Source of the DNA: Corylus avellana
Lineage: Eukaryota; Streptophyta; Magnoliopsida; Fagales; Betulaceae
Direction: 5' to 3'
Length of the DNA stretch: 64,000 bases
Assembly: GCF_901000735.1 (NCBI RefSeq)
Contig: NC_081542.1
Span: 23,637,093-23,701,092, forward strand
Shown here: in pieces, positions 21,737 to 32,700 of the stretch
Layout: every line of letters starts with the position of its first letter
How positions within the stretch are numbered: position 1 is the first letter of the stretch
The notes under the pieces: generated by a model
The model's input: only the letters and a program-made list of their open reading frames with translations
What the model was told of the DNA's origin: nothing
The model's database searches: none
Translations under genes and position numbers: made by a program

Positions 21737-22116
21737 CTAGTTAAAAGCTTTGATAAACTTTCTATATCTCCTAGTTAAAAGCTTTGATAAACCAAGAAAG
21801 TTTATACAACTAATTAATGTAAGAAACATATTGCTTTGCTTGTTAAGTTTTTTTAATTATTTCTTTTGTATTTTCTTTCTAACATTCAAATTAAAACATA
21901 AAATATTCATAGAACATTTTTTCAAGCAATAAAAAAAAATTAACAAACAGAGCCTTATTCACTGTGTCCCTAATCCAATTGTCCTCCAAAAAAAAAAAAT
22001 CCAATTGGGCTCTTAAGATAATAGAAAGAAGAGTATAATTAATGAATAGTCGAATGTGTAGTAATAAAGAAAAGACTTGACTTTTACATAAAAGACAAGA
22101 ATAGAGTCGGTAGGCC
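20896..22116. other. S40 upstream region; short tandem repeat
   Basis: No gene was recognised. An AT-dinucleotide run at about 21707-21732 is followed by a 34-bp tandem duplication, with units starting TATCTCCTAGTTAAAAGC at 21731 and 21765. Confidence 0.5.
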
Positions 22117-22400
22117 TTGGTTACCAATGAAGCCGAGCTGACTGTAAACGGTGTAGGAGTAAAGCGTTTAATGGTCCCTCCAGCGCGGCGCATCCGACGG
22201 CTCCTGATCCGCGTCAGAGGTGGGGTCCGCCTATTGTTATCCACCACCTTGGCTCCAATCGGGAGGGAAATGGATTTTCGAACACGACAAACCATTAGTG
22301 GCCCGACACGTGGGCCGTTAGTGACGGGAATCTGAATTATTCCTGTAACACGAACACGTTCGTTCACCACCGTATTCGTTTTCGTGCAAGTCATTGTACA
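22117..22400. other. Isolated GC-rich island with G-box
   Basis: This is a sharp GC-rich patch in AT-rich DNA, with CpG-rich words such as GCGCGGCGCATCCGACGG and a G-box in GACACGTGGGCC (about 22305). Open frames cross it on both strands but match no family I know and lack codon-like bias. It could be a distal part of the S40 regulatory region or the promoter of an unrecognised transcript. Confidence 0.35.
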
Positions 22401-23518
22401 AAGGCTAGGAGGAGTAGGGGGGGTTTTGTTTTGTTTTGTTTATTTATTTATTTATTGTTTTTTTTTTAATTAATTAATTTATTTATTTATTTGTGAAGTG
22501 TTTTAATTTGGTGAAGCAATGTGTAAAAAGTCTTCTAAAGGGATAAGTCACGTTTGTTTAGGAAGCAAACAAAAACAATTAAGTCAAGGGAGTGAAGGTT
22601 TTGGCTTTTGGGCTTAGGAGAAAATTGTGTGCAAGTGTGAAGTTCATAGATTTTTAGGCATTTAGCTTCTCCAAGTCAAAAAAGAAGAAGAGATTTATAT
22701 AAAAATATGGATTGCTTTTCCTTTCTTCTTTTCTGGTCCAAACATGTCATTACGAATGGTAAGGAAAGTTTTTTCATGCATACATACATTTTCAATAGAA
22801 AAATTAAATGGCTGAAGCCTGAAATGGCATATATAGTCAAAGATTGTTTATTTGTGTGTATTAGAAAGATGAAAACGGGTAGGCAGAATATTAATAAAAT
22901 GATTAAATTTATTATTTTTATTAACTTTTTGATTTTTTGGATAACCAGTTAATATTTGACAGTAAATTATAATAGAGTTTTTGAGTTCGAATATTAAGTT
23001 CATTATTTTTTACCAGCTTAAATTTTTGAGATAATCGATAAATAATTATCACAGTGACTTTTTATGGGTTTAATCTTCCGAAATGAATGATAATTCAAAA
23101 TAGTATTAAAAAAAAGACCATGAATACGAAGGAGAATGATTCTTTCAATTTCAAAGGAAATTGAGAGGAGTCGGTCCTTATTTTTACAAGGGTAAAATGA
23201 TCTAAAAAAAAGTGAAATGACCATTCTACCATTGTAAAATTAGGGGCCGACTTTTCTTCATTTTCTTTGAAGTGGAGAGGATCCGGGTCCGAATATACGA
23301 AACATTGAGCTTTTATGCGGAAAAAATTGGGATTTGAAAAAAAGAAAAAAAAAAAAAAGAAGAAGAAGCATAAAATAGAAATAGATACGTGTAGGGAGGA
23401 GATGGAGAGAGGTGGTCCAACGGAAAACCTACACATTCCAGAAGTCTTGCCTTAAAGTGGGTACTTGACGTATATATACTCTTTTCATTGAAAACGACTG
23501 CAGCTTTTCGAGGTGTCC

Positions 23519-23555
<37 letters not shown>

Positions 23556-24360
23556 CCTGCTAGATATTTCCTTGTTAAATTTGGAGGGCTAGTGAAAATG
23601 ACTTGAAGCTCATCTCATCTCAGATTTGTGGTTCATATTTCATCATTTCTGTACGTTCCCCCTTCTCATCGTTTTCAATATTCGCCACCACTTACGTACC
23701 GTTGGTAGGTTAAATTCATATCAAATGAACAAACGAAACTATTAATGCAGATTTTTGGACAGTCAGACGGGTGACGGGTTGCTTGTAAGACCAAGGAAAA
23801 AGCTACCGTGACGAGAATGGGGGGGGGGGGGAAGGCAAACCCTGTAGAAAACGTTATTCTTTTCTTAGAGTTTTGGTTAATGATGATGAGGAAATAGAAA
23901 AAGAGTTTTCAATTCATGGTGTAAGAATGAAGGATAATTTTTGGTCTGGTTGAGATTCTAAGAAACGTATGATTGTGCATGCAATCATGAGTTAGAAAAA
24001 TGCCAAATTTGAAATCGTTTTCTAGTGGTTAATTAATTAATAATATTGAAGATGCATGCTTAATGATGCATATCGTTTTGTTTAATTGATTTGTTTCGGA
24101 TATTCCGGGCGTCAACATGAACTAGCTAGCTAGAACGTACATTCGGTTTATGTATTGTGTGGTTTAATAAAACTCCAAGGTATATTCCTTATAATATAAG
24201 AAAGGAAACCTTATAACAAAAATAAGTGCGCATGGTTTTAAAGTGAATTTATATAAATCTTTGTAGTTTACTTTTATAACAAAATGATTATTTTGTATGA
24301 ATTCTGTCCTTTTTTTTTTTTTTTTTTACAAAATTATAACAAAACCATCCTATTGCCCTT
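22401..24360. other. Intergenic, AT-rich with simple repeats
   Basis: Contains TTTA/TTAA-type runs (22438-22490), a TTA microsatellite (about 23528-23556) and a run of 13 G at about 23819. No gene was recognised. Confidence 0.5.
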
Positions 24361-25370
24361 AAAGGTGGTTTGACCCTGACCCACTCCCATTATCCTTAAA
24401 GAATCGTTTGGTCATCTCCAATGATCGGTTTTAGGGGTAACCAAATTATTCCCAAGTTATGAGGATGGTTCAGACACTTTAGAATGTCAGTTTTATGAAG
24501 TGAATCAAGTGATTGACCAACTCTAAAATTATGAGAGTGGTTTAACCACCCCTATAATGGACCGATGGGGGTAATTGAACCATCTCAAGCTATAGAATGT
24601 TTTTATTTTTTTTTGGTAAGTACACTTCAACAATGAAAACAAGCTAAAAAACAACAATGCCAAAACAACAAAATAGAAGAAATTACAAGCAGAAAGGAGA
24701 TGGGGTCTTTGCCACCACAAATAGGGATAGATGGGTGAACATGAAAGTAAGTGAGAATATAGCCGGAGTGAGATCTAGTTGTGGCTCAATAAACCTAGCC
24801 TTCCAAGAGAAAGAGGTTAGAATGGAAGAGATAGAGTTTGAAATAAGATCAACAATTTTCCATTCTTGCGCAAATAGGTGGTTGTTGACCACTTGAGAAT
24901 CACCTTCTAAAGTGAAGTTTAAGAACTTGAGAGAGATTGTCAGTGAAGTTGCTAGGCAGGCAACAAGGGCCTCGCCAAAGTTGGGATCACAAGAAGGCCT
25001 AATTTGAGATAACACCTTTAATATTTTGATGTTGGAATCACGGCATACTGCAACTTGAGCCGGGAAAGAATCCAGGATGACAGTATCAAAATTTATTTTG
25101 AAAGAACGAAAAAAGGCGATGGGATCCATTTTTCAACTTGAGTGGAAGAGGGAACTTTCCAAGCATCAAGGTGCTTAATTAAGAGCTATTTTCTTGTTGG
25201 AACCAACCAAATACATCAAATCTGGAACGATTTCATCATCGTTTTGATTTTTGAGTGATCAGCTAACTCTAGAATCGGTCAGAGGAGTGTGGCCGAACTG
25301 CCCTTAAAAGCCTTTGGGATGGTTCAGTCACCCCAAAACGAGCCTAAGGGGGTGGCCGACCACTATTACA
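24361..25370 (-). mobile_element. LINE fragment (RNase H-like domain) nested in an older repeat
   Basis: From about 25180 to 24620 the minus strand encodes the RNase H-like (RVT_3) domain of plant non-LTR retrotransposons: KINFDTVILDS, AVCRDSNIKIL, EALVACLATSL, FTLEGDSQVV and SWKARFI are recognisable. A frame break lies at a T-run near 25105, and the usual start of the domain (WKVPSSTQVEKW) is in a different frame. The reverse transcriptase and endonuclease are absent. On both sides (24361-24600 and 25270-25370) are similar GGTGGTT/GGTGGCC-rich stretches, suggesting that the LINE piece landed in a dispersed repeat. It is not functional. Confidence 0.65.
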
Positions 25371-25481
25371 TTAAACTTTTTATTTGTGGGTAAGCCTATA
25401 TAATTTCATTCGATACAATTTCATGATTAAAAGAAATAGAAGTGTTTTTTTTTTTTCACCAGAAAACTATAAAAGTAAATC

Positions 25482-25512
<31 letters not shown>

Positions 25513-26510
25513 TCTTTGGTCGGACCAACACACAATGCACCTCCTTTACATAAAAAGGCCTGAAGAAAACTAGGCCCATTATACTAGTGAGTAGTGGCCC
25601 ACGTTTTCACAGCCCAAATCTTAAACCCATCCTCAAAGCGATCAAAAACCCACATAAAAGCTACAGGCCTCAGATGTATGAACTTCTAGAGAGAGAGAGA
25701 GAGAGAGGGAATACTGGGTCTTGGAGCAATGGCTTGGTGTCGTCCTGAGCGGGACTGAAAGTGGGGTTTTTTTTTCCTGAACTGCTTTGGACGTCGGTTC
25801 TGTTCTTGTTGGTGGTGGGGGATTTGATTGAAACCTCTGAAACTTCCATTGTTGCTCTCTCTGTCTCACCAGGAACTGTGAAGTGGAGTGCTTTTTTGTT
25901 TGTGGAACCCAGGACAAAGACGAGAGAGAACCGAGAGATTTTTTTTTTTTTTAATATATATATTTGCTTAACCCACGACATTATTTCATTTAAAAAGGCA
26001 AAATTAAATCTCAATCGTCCATATAACTGCAGCAGATTGCTGTGAATTTTTTGTTTTCACTGCATGGATGCCGGATTCTTCAGCTTCTTCCAAGTTCGCA
26101 TTTGAATTGAAGGAGGCTCTTCTGCTTGCTTCCCTAGCGAAAAACCCAACTGGGTTTTCGTTTTCTCGAACAATAAGGTAATCTTTCCTCTTTACAATTT
26201 ATCTTGTTGAAAATGAGAGTGAACCCATTTTACTCCACTATGTAATCGTCTCGTCTCCCTCATATGCTTTTGATTTCCTACTTTCAAAACAAAGAGACAA
26301 CACACACAAATGTTCTTCCCAACATGTTCGGATCTTGGGTTGGAGTTGCTTGATTGAAGAAGAGGACAATGATGATAATTGTCAGTACCAGAAATTCATA
26401 TTGTTTCTCCTCATTGGGAATAAGTCAGGTAAATGGTTGGGTTCGAAATTATTATTATTATTATTTTTGTGTTGCCTCCTTATTGTAGAGGCTTATCATC
26501 TGCACTTCTT
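25371..26510 (+). promoter_or_regulatory. PPR gene promoter and 5' leader
   Basis: GGCCCA/TGGGCC-type Site II motifs occur at about 25572 (AGGCCCAT) and 25595 (GTGGCCCAC), as is usual for plant housekeeping and organelle-protein genes. A likely non-coding first exon ends with donor AAG|GTAATC at 26177. Another donor (CAG|GTAAAT at 26430) and an acceptor TTGTAG (26488) suggest a second leader intron. ATGs in the leader are followed by early stops. Confidence 0.45.
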
Positions 26511-28465
26511 ATGTGGCCTCATCAGGTTAAGAAAACTAAGGTGGAGTTATTGTGGGGCCCGAGGCTCTCAAATTGCAGGTTTTTGTTCCTGCAAAAGGCA
26601 ACAAGGGCTATTTTCCTCACTGCAAAGGCAAGCAAGAAGAATTAAGTACAGTTTCTTAAATTTATTTTTTCCTAAAAATTGGAATTATTTGAACTAGAGC
26701 CCATTTATTTATTTGTTTACATATTCAACTTTTACCTGTAACATGTAGGCAACAAAGACTCCCCATGTCAAATGCTCCCTCAATCATGGTGGAGAACTGG
26801 GAAATAATTCCAAAGCTCTTGAGAAGTAGGCTATTTCTCTTCCTTCATATTTATGAAAAGTTTCTTCTTTTCATAATTTATACAGCACTTTTGCTCAATT
26901 TATTTTAATCGTTTTTCTTTATTGCCTAAATCTTTGGTTGTGCTTTAACTCTGAATGAAAAATGTCAGCCTAGTTCCTTGGGGATAGTCATCACTGCTAT
27001 TGTTATTTTCCAGATTTCCATTATTGCTTCATTTAGGTTTTCTTCACTCGAGTGCAGGAAAATAATAAAGGTTGGAAAGGGAGAGCATCACTTGTGGAAG
27101 AAAAAAGATTCAGCTGGGTCTGGGCAGAAGGCACTTAGTCTTGTTAGAATTGTATGTTAATTGATCGTTTCTTGTGTTTCACCTATTTGTTTTGTCCTTT
27201 CAAGTTTTTGGTAAACCTTAAGGACAAAGGCTTTTAGGTTTTAAACTACTAGTTTGGATAGTATTCAAGTACTTGAACAAGAAGTAGAAGTGCTAAATTC
27301 TGTCTAACTTCTGTAATTGGCCGGGTGTACATTTCGAAATGGCAGGTTTCTGGACTTCCTAATGAAAAAGAAGCTGTTTATGGAGCATTAGATAAATGGA
27401 TTGCTTGGGAGACAGAATTCCCTTTGGTTGCAGCAGCTAAGGCTTTAAAAATCTTAAGGACGAGGAGGCAATGGAAGCATGTAATTCAAGTATGAGATTT
27501 GTACACTTCGTGTTTGACATTTATTGTTGTTTATCTGTGGTAGCATTTAGCAACCTGCATATACTCTATTACTGCATTCTAATTGTAGATGATATTTATG
27601 ATATCCTAGCCCGTGATTACCTAATAGGAGGATTTTTTATGAAATTAATTTCGGATCAAATCTTTGAGCCAAAAAGGCGTAGGATTATACCAATTGTAAT
27701 GCCCCCCAATTATAATTAGTTTGAGCCAATTATGTGATATTTCGTAGGCCTAGGATCAAATCTTAAGGCTAGTCTTCTTTATAATCATGTAAAAATGTAT
27801 ATCAATTATGTGATATTTCCTGCTTATATAGTGATTACTAATCCTTGGTAACCCAGGTGGCCAAGTGGATGTTGAGCAAAGGTCAAGGAGCAACAATGGG
27901 AACGTATGACACCCTTCTGCTAGCATTTGACATGGATCAGAGAGTAGATGAGGCTGAATCGTTGTGGAACATGATTTTGCACATACATACACGCTCTATC
28001 TCGAAGTGGTTGTTTTCTAGGATGATCTCTTTGTATGATCATCATAGCATGCAAGAGAAGATAATAGAGGTATAAGATTGCTATCTCACTTGCTGTGTCA
28101 AACCTTGCAAACAGTCTGCATGAAAACTGGATCTGATGTCTCTGTTCTGTTTTTCTAATATATATATTTTCCTTTTGAATTTTGTGTAGTGTTGGAGATA
28201 ATTTACATAAAGAATTACTACTATGACAGTTCTAAACTATAAATTTTCTTTATGAAAAATTCAGGTTTTTGCAGATATGGAGGAGTTGGGTGTAAAACCA
28301 GATCAAGACACCGTCAGGAGAGTGGCACGTGCCTTTCAGAATCTAGGTCAAGAAGAGAAGCAGAAGCTGGTTCTTAAAAGATACAAGTCTAAGTGGAAAT
28401 ATATCCACTTCAAAGGCGAACGGGTGAGAGTGAGAATGGATGTGTCGGATGAAGATGATGCTTGA
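26511..28465 (+). CDS. Pentatricopeptide repeat protein, At4g18975-like, 6 coding exons
   Basis: Coding exons: 26511-26627, 26749-26825, 27058-27151, 27346-27489, 27857-28069, 28265-28465, giving about 281 residues against 286 that I recall for the Arabidopsis protein. PPR proteins bind organelle RNA in a sequence-dependent way. The N-terminus ([20 protein letters not shown]) is basic and could be a plastid transit peptide. The core reads [60 protein letters not shown], then a C-terminal PPR with [20 protein letters not shown]. The start is the first in-frame ATG after an acceptor; an earlier exon could contribute. The first coding donor is odd: either GC (AAG|GCAAGC at 26628) or the frame hits TAA at 26643. 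It converges with TPS1. Confidence 0.85.
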
Positions 28466-29719
28466 ACCAATTATAGGGAGAACTTACAGCATTGAGGCAC
28501 ACGACGTCTGTTTTTCCCAGTTCGGCCTTGCTAACTAGAGAGTATTTGTATTTGGCTGGAATGCAATGCGCGAAATTTTGAAGATGGTTTTAGTTTGATG
28601 ATAGAGTTAAAAAGTTATTATGTACAAATCTCTTTATGTTTAGATGACTGCTCACAATAGTCTTCTATTTTCTTTCTTAGAGTTATTATATTTGTTTCTT
28701 GTTCTTCTTCTTAGTTGGTTGTCTCTTATGTATATTCTCTATATGCTAGGGTTGTGCCCCGCTGCATTTTCTTTGAATTACTTGTAAAAATACTAGAGAA
28801 TATTATAATTGAAATTTTATGGATTTTGCAGCTAGAGTTGAACAGCTTGAACTCCCCTTCAGGGTTGAGAATAGAGGCGTTCTTATTTGAACTTTGCTTC
28901 TTTTTAAGGTAACGAGAAGCTGTACCAAATTATTTTTCCAACTTCCTCCTTTACTTGCATGCTTCTTTCACCTTCAAGTTGGTAAGCATTTTTCACTGAA
29001 AATTCCCAATTCGAATTACCAATCCACAATAATTGTGTATTCCGATTAAGACACAATAATTTGTGTCTTCATGCTTCTCTGCCAAGCATCCTAATTGAAG
29101 GTGCATTGAAGGGAGAGGTCATTTATTTTTTCAATGCAGCTTTAGCAAACGGGTTTGGTTGGCAAATTTGAGTAGTGTTTAATAGATGACACCCTACTGA
29201 ATGGGAAGAAATCATAGATAAAGGTGTGAAAGAATGGAAAGGAAAAGGGCTGCAAGCAGTATTATTCAGGCTGTGTCTAAAATATCAGACATGATAACCA
29301 AGTGAGAACAGAAGAGAAGCGCTCTTCTGTTCTCAAAAGATTTGTTTGGAAATAAGAATGCTAGTTGTGTCTAAAGGCAAATTTCAGAGAAGCAGAGTAA
29401 ATGAAGCTTTATAAACTTTCAGTTCTAGCAAAAAAAAAAAAAAAAAGCGCATAAGTTACAAATTATGTATTGAATCTGATCCAAAGCCTTTCTTTTCATT
29501 GTTTATTTGTATTGTGTTACAAAAGAAAAAAAAAAAAAAATCATCTGGGTATTTCAGGTGTTAATGTAGTTTATTCAAGTAATGCTGATGCCACTACTCA
29601 GTAAAACTTAAATTTCCATGGACTGTAAAGAAGAAAAGGTTTAGCTGCTCAAAGGACTGCTAATGCCATGCCTCTCAACCTTCAGATTGACATTAACATT
29701 TGCAGTACGCATGATGTGA
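28466..29719. other. Convergent intergenic region (PPR and TPS1 3' flanks)
   Basis: This region contains both genes' 3' UTRs. Two A-runs (29430-29446 and 29524-29540) lie in it. No further gene was recognised. Confidence 0.5.
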
Positions 29720-32700
29720 TCAATTGGATGATGAACACTGCGCCAGGTCCTTTAGGAGAGAAACAACACTGTCTGCTGATCCAAGGAGATACCGTGCATT
29801 TGATCGCTTTCTCCCAACGGAACAAGAGAAGTAATTGTCACCTTTGAGATCAAGTACTGAAGCACCCTCATGCAGTGGCATTTTATCCTGCAACATAGGT
29901 TGCAAAGCAATTGCACTTCCGGGATTGGTTTCTTTCTTCTCTAAAGTAGACAACGAACGCTGCTTCTTAAGGCGAGATGCCCTCGGCCCACTTTGGCTGG
30001 CCAAATTATTTGGCATAGATGCCTTCACATGATTGGCTACCATGGCTCTTGCTGGAGGTGGTGAATCACAAGGAAGCTCTGGCTCAAAAAACGTATAGAC
30101 GTCTTCATCCTGAAGCATCAAATCCAGATAAGCTTGTGTTTCCATCATTCACATTTAATTACAAAGAAACATGTCTCTTTGTGTGTATTGGGTGCCTTCA
30201 TCCTAGAATTCTCTTGAGAAAAACACAAGGGAAAGACTAAGGAATCCTTTAAAATAGTCGCAGCGTTGTGAGCAATGCCGTGTTCGTGTCGGGTTTGCAG
30301 GTCGCACCGTGAAGCAATAGCTTTGGAGTATAAGTTGGGACAACAATTCTTTTACATGCTTACAAACAGATTGAAAATGCTCTTGATATATTACAATTTG
30401 AAGTAATGAAGGTTCAGCAAAGATAAAAAATGTAGTCTGTCTATAAATCAATATATTCAAATATGAGAATACTTAGCAACAGTAAATCTGCTCTTAAGTT
30501 CAAAAATTCATGGTAACACACCTTTGCAAGAAAGTGCCCTATACAGAGAACATAATCAATAGGTGACTTCATGCCTTTGTGATGAACTATTTCTCCTAAG
30601 ATACGATCTATAGCTGCACCCTGTATAAACATGGAAACGTTGAATGTGGAAGATTAACACGTGAAGGTGATAAATGACAGAACAGTCATCAAAGACTTCC
30701 AGCTAACCATAACGCATATACCTTCGTAACACCAACTGCTCGGACCTCGACAGATCGGCCACCTCGGACAACATCAACAGAGGCATTGGAGATTGGACCT
30801 GTCCACAGATGCTGCAACATATCCCTTGCTTGAATCCTTCCAAACTCAACATCTAATGTAGTATTTATACAAATAAGTGAATGAGCAAAACAGAAAACAA
30901 CAAAAACAGCATAATTATAAACACTATAACCAAAATAAAATAAACTAATTGAAGGGGAAGAAAGTATGGACGTATGTATTTTCTGGTACCTGCGTACTTG
31001 TAGTTCCATACAAGTGAAGTTTCACGATGTTCAAAATGAGATCGAGGTGTTCTTTCAGTAAAATACTCGAAAACATGCTGATATTTTAAACAAGCATCAG
31101 AAGTCATAAAATGAAAGTCAGACAAAAATTCATGTAAATTTCTACCCCCCCAAAAAAAAAACAATTTTAATTAGTATATGGACCTTTACACTGTCAACCC
31201 AGTCCATGCATAAATTTTCTGGCATTGTTGTCATCCATTCTCCGTTTGTATGACGTAAAAACATCCCATGTTCTGCTGCCAACCACATGTTGTATTCACT
31301 AAAGTTCTGTACAAGAAGTTATTAGTCTGAAAGCATAATTTTCAAAGGAAAAATAATTACTGGAGAATTGGAGAAAACGAGTGTACATCATCCAAGACAG
31401 CTCTTTCACTGCCACTGAGGACAACAATTGTTGTCTTTGGGTCATCACAAAGCTTCCTTAAAGGTTCCTTTATATCTGGGTGCAATTTAAGCTCCATTTC
31501 TTTTAATTGACCATTTCTCCCTAGGGCATCCACTGGTTCAGTTAAGGCAGAATTGAATCCCTGTGATGTGTAAGCAAAATGATAAGGCATCTATTATATG
31601 TGATGTTGAATAAAAAGATTGCATAACAGAGTGAATCATGCAGTTAACGGTTAATAAACAGAGTTCATACAGTGGAAAGGTTACCAAGTAAAGTAAAACA
31701 TTAAGACAGCAAGTGGACTAATAAATGTGCCAAACTGTTTAGGTCTTTGTATAAGTGACTTGTACAAAATAATATCACTTTGATAAAACTTCAAGTAATT
31801 GATAGTCCAAGTCACTCTTCAAAGGACAAGAAGAAATGTCACATAAGGAAGATTGAAACATAGAACTTTTACCATGAAATATTGCAATTAATTTACAATA
31901 GCCCCTATAACTTCTGAACATAAGCTTACCAGTATGACCAATCTATTACTGGATTTCAAATAACGATCAACTGCTATTTCTGTTGGAAGTAATGGTGGAA
32001 CTTGTCTTGTCCTAAGTTGAGCTTCAACAATAGTATCATTGAGTTCGCTACAAAAGATGAGGACTTCAGAATCAGAAGAAAGTATGAAAGAATATTTAAG
32101 AAGGAAGAAAGAAAAGAAAGGTGCATTTTCTACAAAGAAAAAAGATAGAGAAATCTATTCGGTGAATAAGACAACACATAAACTGATATATCTATGTTAA
32201 TCTCCTTTTTCCATATACACTGCGTAAATCTTACACCCAGTGCAACATTAGAAGTGATTTCAAATCAATGGAACTATATAAGTATATCAATGACAGTCGA
32301 AACATCATAAACAACACAGCCACCAAAATATGCATTGAAAGAGAAGTTTGTTCCAATCACTTTCTTCTTTTTTAGTTTCCCTCTGCCACTCACTCTTTTC
32401 CTGTTTTTTTTTTTTTGGCAATCATTTCACTTACAATATACTCAAGACAGGATTGGCCACCTTTAAATGGGTTATTGTGGCAAAAGGTCATTGTCCTCAC
32501 TTTATCTTTATTCTCAATTCCTATCAAAAAATTGGGAGGCTAAGTGAGACTTACATAATACCATCTACTTCTCTACATCTATGTATCTGCTCCCTACAAA
32601 CCTAGGTTAGGGATTAACAAACAACTTCACCACCTCACAGAAAGTAATTTTGTTTTTTGTTTTTTTTTTTTTCAAAAAATTAGGAAATCAGTTGCATTGG

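Noticed and set aside
21891..22394. A 167-codon minus-strand open frame through the GC-rich island
   Set aside because: Basic and proline-rich in the GC-rich part, then low-complexity Phe/Leu; the openness follows from base composition and no domain is recognisable.
23819..23831. Run of 13 G as a possible G-quadruplex
   Set aside because: A single homopolymer in intergenic DNA with no positional relation to a gene; its length may also be a sequencing artefact.
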